Assembly (NCBI GenBank): GCA_044224515.1
Contig: JBGAKH010000008.1
Span: 124,001-188,000, forward strand
DNA length: 64,000 nt
Origin: JBBATK01 sp044224515
Lineage (GTDB): Bacteria; Bacteroidota; Ignavibacteria; Kapaibacteriales; NICIL-2
Direction of reading: 5' to 3'
Below the pieces are notes generated by a model that was given only the letters and a program-made list of their open reading frames with translations, was not told where the DNA came from and ran no database searches. The translations under genes and the position numbers were made by a program. Positions 25,837-35,400 of the stretch are shown one piece after another (position 1 is the stretch's first letter; every line of letters begins with the position of its first letter).

Positions 25837-27213
25837 ATGAGGATCGCGGTTACCTTTGTCGGTATGCTGCTCTTTATGACCAGAGTTACTGTTTTAGGCT
25901 TTTGGCAAAACCCGGATGACTATCGCTGGACAACCGTCGATTCTCTTTCAACTCCAGCCATGCTGTACTATCAGATAGCCGCTGCTGACTCATCACATCT
26001 CATGGCTTTGGCAGCAGATTACTTCCAAAACCAAGTAGCCCTAACTCGATTGAGCACTGACAATGGCAACAGCTGGAGAACAATACGAAAGGATTCGGGG
26101 CTAGGAACTTCCATTGCTCGCAGAGGTGCAATAAGCTTCCCGCGTAGAGATCTTGCTTTCATTTTGTGCAATGGTGGTATGATTCTGCGAACGCGAGACT
26201 TGGGACTACACTGGGACACGAGTTTTGTGAGTGCCGGCTCGAGCTATGCTCTTTCGATGAAGTCTTTTGGAATTACCACCATGGCAACATTCTATAACGA
26301 CTCTGCTTTTTACTATACGACAAATTCCGGCGATACGTGGACGCGCAAAGGGATACAGGTCGGTAAGAAGTACTTTTACATTGATGAGATTCTACCGCTC
26401 GATTCTGTGAGTCTTGTAGTGAGGATACATCATCAGGTTTTTACTGAAGAAAAGTACTTCGATAGCTACATTTCACATGACTTAGGGCGTACCTGGACCT
26501 ATCTCAATTCAGCTCCTCGGACTAAGAAATTCTTTGGGATAGTTGCCCTTAGTGATGGTACTTGGCTGGCTCGGCACGAAGACAAGGAAGATGGTATTCC
26601 GGCACATTACAATTCCTATATAGGATTTACTTCGGACTCCGGCAGCACGTGGAATTCAGTGTTTGCCGATACCGGCTTTGTCTCAACTGACCCACTAGGC
26701 TACCTGTCGGCTTCAACATCGAAGTGTGCCATCGCATCAGCATATCAGTGGTTTGCGATGACTCGAGACGGATCCACTTGGCACACATTTCCGGAGCTGA
26801 CTTTCAATGGTAAAACAACCGGTGCATATTATCAAGGAGTAATGGTCTCACCAGATAACTATGCTTACGTACTCGACCGTGCTAGAATTTTCAAGACAAG
26901 TGCAGCGCTGAACCTCGTCCTTCCTGTACCGGACGAAGCAGATCTATCAGGGACTACGGCAGAACGGACTATACACCCTAACCCTGTTAGACGTGGCGAT
27001 GTGTTAGAGTTCAAGTACTCCCATTACACAGAGACTCCTGTCGTGAGCGTGTACAACAGCCTCGGTCAAGCACTTTCGGATGAACTGCGCATTCTGGAGT
27101 GCAATGAGCACGCAGTGCGAATTGCAATAGAAAATCTCTCTGCAGGAGTTTACAGCATTGTTGTCAAGTGCAACTCGTCATCAACTTGCGGCTCTTTTGT
27201 TGTGGGACCATGA
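25837..27213 (+). CDS. Secreted BNR/YCF48-like beta-propeller with T9SS sorting domain
   Basis: The start at 25837 opens a hydrophobic export signal (MRIAVTFVGMLLFMTRVTVLG); the frame is open further upstream to 25630 but without a signal. The 458-residue protein repeats the sialidase/photosystem-assembly style motif S-x-D-x-G-x-x-W (STDNGNSWRTI, TTNSGDTWTRKG, SHDLGRTWTYL, TSDSGSTWNSV), typical of a six- or seven-bladed propeller. The last ~80 residues form a T9SS type-A domain (HPNPVRRGDVLEF...VYNSLGQAL...LSAGVYSIVV). The role is probably surface binding or adhesion; no enzyme residues are evident. A second propeller gene follows 235 bp downstream. Confidence 0.85.
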   Translation: MRIAVTFVGMLLFMTRVTVLGFWQNPDDYRWTTVDSLSTPAMLYYQIAAADSSHLMALAADYFQNQVALTRLSTDNGNSWRTIRKDSGLGTSIARRGAISFPRRDLAFILCNGGMILRTRDLGLHWDTSFVSAGSSYALSMKSFGITTMATFYNDSAFYYTTNSGDTWTRKGIQVGKKYFYIDEILPLDSVSLVVRIHHQVFTEEKYFDSYISHDLGRTWTYLNSAPRTKKFFGIVALSDGTWLARHEDKEDGIPAHYNSYIGFTSDSGSTWNSVFADTGFVSTDPLGYLSASTSKCAIASAYQWFAMTRDGSTWHTFPELTFNGKTTGAYYQGVMVSPDNYAYVLDRARIFKTSAALNLVLPVPDEADLSGTTAERTIHPNPVRRGDVLEFKYSHYTETPVVSVYNSLGQALSDELRILECNEHAVRIAIENLSAGVYSIVVKCNSSSTCGSFVVGP

Positions 27214-27448
27214 AACTATTCATCGGTGCTTAACACTTTTGAGACGGAAGGTGTACACAGGGAGCAGAACCGGCAAGTCAGATGTTGAACCTCTCGACAG
27301 GTTGTTAGTAGATCAAGTTGAATCCCGCGCTTGATTTCAATCATTCACATCACCGGCACTGACGACACCGTGTAGCACTAAGAGAGAGAGCATCAATCGG
27401 CAGAGTTGCCATTTTCAGCCAACAAGATCAATGTAATCCACTGATACA

Positions 27449-28723
27449 ATGAACAGACCTGACATACTACTGAATCCACGAGCTTCTTCGAAGTCGAACT
27501 GTGTGGCAACGTTTTACTACTTCGTGATGGTTCTTCTGCTATCTGTTAGCGCGTTATCAGAGGATTTGAGCATGTGCATGTTGAGAGTTACTCCACAAAC
27601 GGATATCACGTGGACAAAGCACAATTCCGGAACACTCAACAACTTGGTGTCCATCGCCTTCAATACTGACAGTATTGGACTTGCCGTAGGTGCAAACGGT
27701 TCGATTGTGCGGTCTGGCGACGGCGGCATAACCTGGACACCTGTTAGTTCAGGTATCATCTGGGAACTACGCAGTGTCTGCTTTGTCGATCGCGACATTG
27801 CCATTGCCGCGGGTCTGGCCGGACAAATACTTCGCTCGACAGACGCCGGTCTAAATTGGACTGTAGTTCGTAGTCGCACAGCTGCTCCCCTCACACAGGT
27901 CATGTTCATCGACAGCTTGCGAGGATTCATCTGTGGCTCGGAGGGGACATTTCTGCAAACAACTGACAAAGGGGCAAACTGGGCACTAAGCCAGGTTGAG
28001 GACTTTGGAAAGAGCATCATCTATTGCATGAGCTTTCTAGCGGATTCGACCCTCATCCTTGCAGGTGAATACGGTCAGATTGCAAAAAGTACAAACCTCG
28101 GTGCTAGCTGGTCCTTCGTTGACCAACGTCCAACAGGCGAAGACATAGTCTCCTTGACCACAACTTCAGATGGAACGATCATCGGTGTAGGTGGCAGTTC
28201 GTCACATGGCATCGTAGTGCGCTCACGCGACAACGGAACGACCTGGAGTTCTGTCACTACATCAAACATACTCGGCCTCAAGGCAAGCTGTGTGATAAAC
28301 TCACGAAGCTACCTCGGTTTTGGATTACAAGGATCAGTCATACAGGGCAATGCTCCATTTGACAGCTTTTCAATCGGTACAGCGACAAGTACAACGGATG
28401 TTTGGGGATGCTTCAATACAGGTCTTGGCACAGTCTGGATATGCGGTGTGAACGGTAGCATTTACTCAGGAGACATTAGTAACATATCACAAGTAGAGGA
28501 TTTCACTCATGAAGCCGAAGAGCAGATTCAGGTCTCCAATGAGTGGGTATCTCTTCGTAGTGGCAAGACATTTCAACTCTCTCTCTACTCCCTAACAGGT
28601 GCATTACTTCATCAAGAGAATGAACTTCGAAGTAGGTATCAACTGCCGACCACGATCCCCGTTATTAACGTCATTGAAATCCGAACCGAACATGGTGTAC
28701 AGCATGGCTTGTTGATTCGATAG
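27449..28723 (+). CDS. Secreted YCF48/BNR-like beta-propeller with degenerate sorting domain
   Basis: A protein of 424 residues with a hydrophobic N-terminal export segment (ATFYYFVMVLLLSVSALS). Propeller blades recur about every 42 residues: VGANGSIVRSGDGGITW, AAGLAGQILRSTDAGLNW, CGSEGTFLQTTDKGANW, AGEYGQIAKSTNLGASW and VVRSRDNGTTW. This is the YCF48/Hcf136 signature G-x-x-G-x-I-x-x-S-x-D-x-G-x-x-W. The C-terminus (LRSGKTFQLSLYSLTGALLHQ to the end) resembles a shortened or degenerate T9SS type-A domain, without the usual PNP motif. It is a paralogue of the 25837 gene. Binding target unknown. Confidence 0.8.
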   Translation: MNRPDILLNPRASSKSNCVATFYYFVMVLLLSVSALSEDLSMCMLRVTPQTDITWTKHNSGTLNNLVSIAFNTDSIGLAVGANGSIVRSGDGGITWTPVSSGIIWELRSVCFVDRDIAIAAGLAGQILRSTDAGLNWTVVRSRTAAPLTQVMFIDSLRGFICGSEGTFLQTTDKGANWALSQVEDFGKSIIYCMSFLADSTLILAGEYGQIAKSTNLGASWSFVDQRPTGEDIVSLTTTSDGTIIGVGGSSSHGIVVRSRDNGTTWSSVTTSNILGLKASCVINSRSYLGFGLQGSVIQGNAPFDSFSIGTATSTTDVWGCFNTGLGTVWICGVNGSIYSGDISNISQVEDFTHEAEEQIQVSNEWVSLRSGKTFQLSLYSLTGALLHQENELRSRYQLPTTIPVINVIEIRTEHGVQHGLLIR

Positions 28724-29093
28724 AGGTAAGACTCAGGTTACGAAGTGTCGGAATACTGTTTTCCCTTTCTCGCACTGGACGTAGAAAGCCTGAAACAGAT
28801 CAGTGCATTTGGAAGTGCTCACAATAAGGTTTCTACGAACAGCTGCGACCCAAATGTTTGAAACCGACCGCCTGAACTACAAGTGTAAGGGCAAGCAACG
28901 GCACGCAGCTTGCCCTTGGGTTACATCAATATTTCATTCTTGAAAACTCCAAGGTTGTCTCAAAAAGACATACAGAATACCCAGAACTTGAACCTCTTCA
29001 CAACCAAGTTTGTTCATATCTCCCTACTTTAGTGTCTACGCGGTCAAAGTCCCCGTTTGACCGCATTTTCCTCCTTCCACACAGAGGAGCCAC
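28724..29093. other. Intergenic region with two hairpins
   Basis: No gene seen. A 10-bp hairpin (AAGGGCAAGC / GCTTGCCCTT, 28887-28917) has no U tract. A second at 29040-29064 is annotated separately. Confidence 0.5.
29040..29070 (+). terminator. Hairpin terminator or attenuator before the SH3-like gene
   Basis: Perfect 9-bp arms (GCGGTCAAA / TTTGACCGC), 7-nt loop and ATTTTCC tail. It ends 24 bp before the ATG at 29094 and just before its SD (GAGGAG), so it may be a leader attenuator rather than the terminator of the distant upstream gene. Confidence 0.55.
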
Positions 29094-29288
29094 ATGTTAA
29101 AAGTTGGGAGTCTCGTTCGGATAATCTCATCAGGTCAACAGGGTATTGTTGCAAGCATGAGAACGGTGAACTACGAATCAGCAAGACTGGTCGTCCAAGT
29201 TGAAGGAACGGTAGTCGCTTGTTTAAGTTCGGACGTTGAAGAAATCTCTCCAGATGCCACGAACACCTTGGAGAATGGGATTGAGTAG
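29094..29288 (+). CDS. Small SH3/KOW-like protein 1
   Basis: A protein of 64 residues with a clear SD (GAGGAG, 5 bp before ATG). LKVGSLVRIISSGQQGIV, RLVVQVEGTVVACLS and DVEEIS give the strand pattern of a small SH3-like/KOW barrel: G-x-x-V-x-I-x-S-x-x-x-G-x-V near the start and V-E-E-I at the end. It is a paralogue of the next gene (29423). There is no signal peptide, so it is cytoplasmic. Function unknown; such mini barrels often bind nucleic acids or form subunits of larger assemblies. Confidence 0.65.
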   Translation: MLKVGSLVRIISSGQQGIVASMRTVNYESARLVVQVEGTVVACLSSDVEEISPDATNTLENGIE

Positions 29289-29422
29289 TTCTTGACGACG
29301 ATGAGATGAAAGCAATGTGTTTTCATCGTAATCGTCAGGGATGCTATTCGTTGAGGCTGTTTGACACCAAGTCATGTGGCACTTTGCAGTGCGTCTTACA
29401 ATCAATAAAGTACTGTGTGGAA

Positions 29423-29587
29423 ATGAACTGGAATGGACTTACAGTAACCGTGCTGAGCAGTGGAGTGTCTGGCTTCGTTGTGCAAGTAATTGAGAACGAT
29501 GATGGAACACGTAGTCTGCTCATCAGGACTAAGGCGGGTCTACTACTCGTCTATGAGGACAACGTAGTGGAGACGGGTATCTCTTGA
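29423..29587 (+). CDS. Small SH3/KOW-like protein 2
   Basis: A protein of 54 residues from the ATG at 29423 (the frame is open to 29306 but the upstream part does not resemble anything). GLTVTVLSSGVSGFVVQV, SLLIRTKAGLLLVYEDNVVE share the layout of the 29094 product, with a SSG-x-x-G-x-V turn and a closing acidic strand. It lies 134 bp downstream on the same strand. The SD is weak (GTGTGGAA). Probably a tandem duplicate. Confidence 0.5.
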   Translation: MNWNGLTVTVLSSGVSGFVVQVIENDDGTRSLLIRTKAGLLLVYEDNVVETGIS

Positions 29588-29785
29588 AAACAGGATGTAC
29601 AAACCTTGCAGTAAACAAAAGCACGTAGATGGGATAGCCAAGTCACTGCAAGCGACACTATTCAACGATAGAGCATTTCTCTGGTAACGACGTTTAAGCC
29701 GATGATCTGAAAAACGCAGCCCTCTCAACTGTAAGTCTTCAGGCATGACTGACCGACTTCCTCAGTTACGTTGCAGCTCCATCAA

Positions 29786-30589
29786 TTAGCGTAGCTCAAT
29801 AATGTCTTGAATGCTTTTAGGGACCTTGCTCAGCAAATCGTACCCTGTTGACTGTTCAATCCGCCGAACAGTCGTTGTGTAAAGTTGCCACTCATTATCA
29901 TCTTTTGTGTACGCCCGATTGGCCATACAAACAGCGATGACACGAGTCATACTGTTCACTTTCGATAATCCTGTATTCTTGTCCATCACCACGACAACCT
30001 TCCAACAAGAGTCAGGGATCGTCACCAACCCATTGACGCGATTTTTTGTTCGATAAATCCCACCGGCTATGATGTAGCGTTCTTTGTTAGCCTTCGTACA
30101 TAGTGAGTCACAGTAGCTTTCAAGGTAAGCCCACGTCTGTTGATTGAGCGACCCCGTCTGTGGCCAAATGTTCGACATATAGAACGTGTTCGCATTATCC
30201 GAGTCACTACGTGTACGTGGCTCGGATGGACACAGGTGACCTCGATCGTATCCACTAGCGACATATGCATTGCTTCCTACACTCGTAAAATTGCTAGGCA
30301 AAAGAGGATCCGCCTTGAAGCAGTCACAACGAGGAACAGAACCATACCATGCTGAATCTTCATTCCAACTTACCCAATTCGCTACGTTCAAGTTTTTATT
30401 GTACGACAGCGAGTATTGCACTCTGTTGATGATGTAATCATCAGAACTGTCCGAGTCTTGTGGGACACCAAGTTCCACGTTGCTGCCTTCTGTATCTGCT
30501 ATCTCGGTTGTGGAAGTTGGACTGCTGCATGAGAAGAACAGCGCTCCTAAAAACACACAAGCGATGACACTCCATCTGGCTGACAACAT
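29786..30589 (-). CDS. Lipoprotein DNA/RNA non-specific endonuclease (NUC1/EndoG family)
   Basis: A protein of 267 residues with an SD (GAGGGG, 6 bp) and a lipoprotein signal (ALFFSC lipobox, Cys about residue 21). The nuclease domain starts near YSLSYNKNLNVANWVSW and includes ASGYDRGHLCPSEPR (about 110), where DRGH holds the catalytic His. FYMSNIWPQTGSLNQQTW supplies the Asn metal ligand, and IIAGGIY and IPDSCWKVVV are further family motifs. It should be attached to the outer or inner membrane and degrade extracellular DNA/RNA, for nutrition, competition or biofilm matrix turnover. Monocistronic. Confidence 0.92.
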   Translation of the reverse strand: MLSARWSVIACVFLGALFFSCSSPTSTTEIADTEGSNVELGVPQDSDSSDDYIINRVQYSLSYNKNLNVANWVSWNEDSAWYGSVPRCDCFKADPLLPSNFTSVGSNAYVASGYDRGHLCPSEPRTRSDSDNANTFYMSNIWPQTGSLNQQTWAYLESYCDSLCTKANKERYIIAGGIYRTKNRVNGLVTIPDSCWKVVVVMDKNTGLSKVNSMTRVIAVCMANRAYTKDDNEWQLYTTTVRRIEQSTGYDLLSKVPKSIQDIIELR

Positions 30590-30981
30590 CTAAATCCCCT
30601 CTTAGTTTGAAATCGTCCTTTTGCTGATGCACTCTTACAACTGACTCCGTACAAATCGTCCCTTATCCTTTGAGCTGGAATGTGAGTGTACCGATCACAT
30701 GGGTGTAACCTGCGCAATCTGTCTAACGCACACAAGCTCAAGTAGCACATCTCTGAGTGTGCCGTTAAAGTTATCCTGCGAACCGCCTCAATATCAACAC
30801 TTGCAGTCAAAGCGATGACAGCTACTTCAACCTAAGCCAGGTACGACAATCGGCTGGGAAGCAAAGGGTAACCTCAATCCGACTCCATCGATCTGCGCAG
30901 TGAGACTGCATGGACTGACAAGAAGCGCGCGAGAGGCTTGACTTCGGAAACAACCATTCAATACAAGCAGACTTCACTTGG
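30590..30981. other. Intergenic region with a possible transposase remnant
   Basis: About 390 bp with no intact gene. On the minus strand near 30640-30830, ITLTAHSEMCYLSLCALDRL resembles the I-x-A-H-x-x-x-C-F-L-A-L motif at the C-terminus of IS4/IS1634-type transposases. The match is short, so I regard it only as a hint. Confidence 0.3.
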
Positions 30982-31359
30982 CTACTGCTTTACTCCGGTA
31001 TAGGTTGCAATCGGCCCTTGCATGCCATTGAGGAGCTGATCTTGCTTAAAATCCAAGGTTGTTGCCGATGTCATCTTTATTGTCAAGGTAGTCGTCCATG
31101 TGTAGCTCCCATCAGTTATAATATTTTTGCCAATTGCCGTCGGTCCATCAAAGGTTGCGGTGCACTTCAATTTGTTATAGATCAGCTCAGAACCATTAAC
31201 GGAGATATCTGCCGTAAATGTTGTCTTGTCAGCCCGCGTGAAGGTCCACTTGCCAGCAAGATTCGTCTTTGCGTCGAATTGAGTGGAGTCAGTTGATGAG
31301 GAACAAGAACTTATGAGTAGTGATGCCGCAACGAGCATCAGAGAGAAAAGGATACGCAT
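30982..31359 (-). CDS. Small lipocalin-like lipoprotein
   Basis: A protein of 125 residues from the ATG at 31359. It has a typical lipoprotein signal (MRILFSLMLVAASLLISSC, lipobox LISSC), then LAGKWTFTRADKTTFTADIS and further short beta strands ending in IATYTGVKQ. The 'L-x-G-x-W' opening suits a lipocalin-like small barrel. The same frame stays open upstream into an ISL3 transposase fragment, so an N-terminally extended reading exists, but the lipoprotein signal makes 31359 the sensible start. The ligand is unknown. Confidence 0.7.
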   Translation of the reverse strand: MRILFSLMLVAASLLISSCSSSTDSTQFDAKTNLAGKWTFTRADKTTFTADISVNGSELIYNKLKCTATFDGPTAIGKNIITDGSYTWTTTLTIKMTSATTLDFKQDQLLNGMQGPIATYTGVKQ

Positions 31360-31410
31360 GATAGAATGGAAAGTAAATAAAGTAAAAACGTTTGTTGAGG
31401 GAAATACGCT

Positions 31411-31800
31411 CTCAACTGCGCGTTGACAATTGACATCAATGACGTACCACCTCAGCCCGAGAGCATCTGCAACTGCGCTTGTCGGAGCCTCTTGAAGCCA
31501 GTCAATAACTAGCGCTTCAAAGCGTGAAGTAAACCGCGACTTGTATTCGGTCCACGGTACGGTAACCTGCAAGACTCCATGCAAAGAGCACTCAACTCGA
31601 GGGATATCAGCCTCTATCACGGTCTTAAACTGCATGGTATCTAAGTGTCTCCAGCTGCGGTGATATGCGTCGTACCGCCATGCCGTAGCATTGCACACAG
31701 GGCAGAAGACATCGCACGCTGGATCATGTTCCATGTAAACGGTCACCATCTCAGCCAGCATATTGACATCAACATCCAGCAAACGCCATGGCTCTTGCAC
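31411..31800 (-). pseudogene. ISL3-family transposase N-terminal fragment
   Basis: About 130 residues match the N-terminus of ISL3 transposases. It has the zinc-binding CPVCNA, YHRSWRHLDTMQFKTVIEAD (shown as HRSWRHLDTMQF), RVECSLHGVLQVTVPW, and the helix-turn-helix SRFEALVIDWLQEA...AVADALGL. The catalytic DDE part is absent. The frame continues without a stop into the lipoprotein gene downstream. The fragment shows that an ISL3 element was once inserted and mostly deleted here. Confidence 0.75.
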
Positions 31801-31968
31801 GCCAGGTAAGCGTCTGTAAAGTTATGTGTCTCTAATGACACGAAACTAGCTCAGAAAGCGCACTCTCCACTCGATTACCGGAAGGGCCAGTAGTTGAGAC
31901 GTTGCATCAGAGACAGAAAAAGACATGCTAAATATTCCTAAGTTTCTGCTCTTATAATGGGGTGGAGT

Positions 31969-31978
31969 GGGGGGGGGG
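31969..31978 (+). repeat. Homopolymeric tract of ten G
   Basis: A G10 run lies 9 bp beyond the stop of the candidate immunity gene. It is the only long G run in the window. It is outside any gene, so phase variation would have to act on transcription. Confidence 0.7.
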
Positions 31979-31987
31979 CTCAACACA

Positions 31988-32491
31988 TCATACTTTCGTG
32001 ATAATCATGCGGCCGCTTTCACAATCGATCTTTACGTAAATACGCCATTTAAACAATATCGCAATAATAGTACTAATTTCATCGTTCGCAACATTTCGTC
32101 TCATATAACGAGACTTATTAAAGTAACGCTTTATAAAATATTCTTTTCCTCTTTGTGCACTATGAATAACATTGTGATTAAATGTTACACAACGAGAATA
32201 ATGTGAATCGTCAATTTGGATTTTCAGCACACTGTCATACTTAATCACATTGCTGATATATTTCGGAAACTTTTTAGCATTAATTCCTTTCTGTTCATCA
32301 AGATAGCGTAATAACCAGTCGCCAGTGACAACATACTCGCTAACTTGATCACATGTTTCAACTCGTACTTTAATAAACACTCCATAAACCGATTGCCAGT
32401 TCTCCACTTGCAGTCCATTTGCATAGGTATGCGAAAATACAACTAGTATACCAAACAACACATTCGCGATAGTAATGTTGATTTTTGTCAC
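31988..32491 (-). CDS. Exported candidate immunity protein for the RHS toxin
   Basis: A protein of 167 residues. The GTG start overlaps the TGA stop of the RHS gene (GTGA), so translation is coupled. A signal peptide is visible (ITIANVLFGILVVFSHTYANG). The mature part is AT-rich, basic and has no recognised family (WQSVYGVFIKVRVETCDQ, YFIKRYFNKSRYMRRN). Its position directly after a polymorphic toxin gene, coupling and shared low GC suggest it is the cognate immunity protein. Export to the periplasm would place it where an incoming or self-exported protease would act. Immunity is inference from position. Confidence 0.6.
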   Translation of the reverse strand: MTKINITIANVLFGILVVFSHTYANGLQVENWQSVYGVFIKVRVETCDQVSEYVVTGDWLLRYLDEQKGINAKKFPKYISNVIKYDSVLKIQIDDSHYSRCVTFNHNVIHSAQRGKEYFIKRYFNKSRYMRRNVANDEISTIIAILFKWRIYVKIDCESGRMIITKV

Positions 32492-35400
32492 TTTTTTACA
32501 TCCCTCTTTGTTTCTCCACTGTAACTACCATTAACATCAGCTGGAGCAATTGGGAAAGGACCATAGTGTGTTCTGGGTGCCTCACCTGTATGTTTCCTAG
32601 CTTCATTCTCAATTTGAACAGCTCTTATCTCATTCATACTTAGACCTTGCCGAGTTTCCCAAGTGAAAATTCCTTGATTATAATCGTAACTATGGCCGAG
32701 CAATTCATGCGCAAGTCCAACCACAGGTGCGCGATTCTCGCCGTCAGCGTTCTTTTTGTTGTCTGGGTCATATTTTACAGTTGAGCCAGTAGGAACGTGA
32801 TCGCGATTTTTCCCTATATCAATTGGCAAACTACTATTAGTATTTCCTTTTGTTGGCATGGAAATAGTGTTAATTTGATCACTTGTCTCAACTACCTGTA
32901 ATCTCCTAGCCAATTCGCCTCCATATTTTGAGAGCTTATTTAAGTCGTTGCGTACTTTAATCGCGAAAGAATTATTCCCCTTGTACGACGAGCCGTCCAG
33001 ATTAAACAGTTTACCGTTTGCATACTTAACTGTTTTCATGTAAGGTATTTTCTTGCTGTCAACTGCAGCAAATGACACACGAATTTCTCTACCATCAGCA
33101 TCTAAATAATAAATCGGATTGTTGTTTGCAATCGAATACCCTGACAATGATGGGTATTTGCTTTCTAAAGAATCAACACTTATAAATCTAGCGATGCGGG
33201 CGTCATAGTCCCTAGCTCCATAATTATAACTACTACTAACATTACTAACTTCATCATCCTTCTCCTTGCCCGAATATCCATACCTCTCCGATGTGTAGCC
33301 ATTTGCTCGATCTTGCTGCATCATTCCATAAGGATAGTAATTCTGGTAACTTACAATCTCAGGATTGTAGATGTTACTTGAGTTATCAATACTCTTCACA
33401 TCACTAATAATAGTCCTAACATCCGCTAAATGATCATTTTCTTGATATTGCTTTGCGCGCAAAAATCGCACATTTATATATGAATTTATTCTCGCAGCGC
33501 CAAAGGTGCTTGATGAGTAACCCATTCCTAACCTAGATATCCCATAGAGCGAGTACTCGCTTGCATTGAATTTATCGATGGTTGCCTTATAAACGGTCAT
33601 CACATGCCCTTGTGCATTTCTAACATATGCTAATGACGTGTCGCCCGATACGCTATAATCTGCCGCTTTCAGAACGCGATTGCCTCCAGCATCATACAAA
33701 AATCTCAACGTACACCCCGTGTTTGTGTTTTCGATTGAGACTGGCTTGTTATATGGTGACCAAGTGATGTTCACTGCTCCAGTTGACGAATTGTTCTCTT
33801 GAGTTAATCTTCCGTTATAGTCATAAGTGTAAGAGGTTCCCCCTTCCAAGTCAAGGGTATTGGACGTCGCCCCAACGGAGTCACTAACCTGAGCCAACTG
33901 ATTCCTGTGATTTACATACTCGTAGCAAAACCTATCCAAGTCAGCACTACTTGCATCCTTTCGACTGAGCGATTTGATGTTCCCATTGGGATCGTAGCTG
34001 TAGCGCGAGGCAAGATAGGAAGGATCTGTCCAATCCCATGCACCACTCGTCCACTGAGCATTGGAGTCTGCCTTGATGCGGTTTAAGCGGTCATAGGTGT
34101 ACCTTGTGCCGACTGCACCCAGTGGAGTCGTTGAGGTACCCGTTGTGGTCAAGTTGTTGAGTGCCCAGTTGGTGATGTTGCCATTGTACAATGACCTTGC
34201 CGCTGCACTGTAGGTCAATGGATCGGACGTTGTAGCCTTGGCACTGTTGTATGGTGAATATGTAGTACTGTGGTAACGAGTGAAGTCACCCGTGTAGTAT
34301 CCCAAGGTCATACCAAAGGCATCCCGTGGTATTGTCGTGCTTGTTGAACCGTCTCCTCCTGGATCCGTCGTGGACGTCAAATCTTGATGGTTAATGCCTT
34401 TTAGCCAGCCCTGTATGGTGTAGACATTGTCAACACCTTGAATCTTGTCCTGACCAAGTACTGTTCTTCTTAGCGGACCATGCGCATAGTATGTATACCG
34501 TGCATCGGTGTCCCAAATCACACTATCACGTGAGGTCTGCACGTTCGACAGCCGGTTATCCGCGTCATAAGTGTATCTGTGATAGTAAGAGTCCGTTTTA
34601 CCGGGCTGATATGACACTTGCGTGACCTTCCCGCTTATGAGGTCATACTCGTATTGTGTGATTGCACTGCCAAGTTGTGGAATCTTTTGCATCACCCACT
34701 CCACATCTCCGTGAGGATCATAAGAGTAGATAGAAGTTACTTGATCTGAGTCAGAACTGAGGTTTCCGTCGACGTCCGTTAGGGCATAGCTCACCCGGTT
34801 TAGCAGATAGTGTTGCGTGTAACCAAGTCCACTTGAGTACGCTTGACTGTAGGTAGTACATGTTTTATAGGTACAACCGCTTGTCGGAAATGTAGCATCT
34901 GTCTCTATTGCCGCCTGTGGATCGCCAACACCGGAATTGAATTCTCCTACCTCAACAATACGGCTCAAGTTGTCATACTTCGTGTAGGAGTACTTGTTAT
35001 CGGCAGCCTGCTGAGCACTGCGTGAGAGGCGCACCTGTCCCACTGCGTTGTTCCAAAAATCGGTGGCTCCACCGTCCGGTGTCTCTTGGTGCACGAGCTG
35101 CTTAAAGCCGTTGTAGTCATAGGTGGTGACCATGTCATGGATCGGATGTCCATCTCTGTGTCCGGTTGTCCAGAACCTAACACCTGCTGGTGGTACAGTT
35201 CGAACAAGGTTTCCTGCCCTATCGTAGTAATAGAGCGTATAGTGGTATAAGTCCATCCCGTAGCCAACGACAAAGTGATCATCTAGGCTGTCTGCATTTG
35301 CACAAACAGACTGGTACTTTGTCTCAACCGCTTGAATCTTAGCAGGCAGAATCTGATTGTAGAGCTGTGATTCGAGGTCTTTGATGACTTCCTCCATTGC

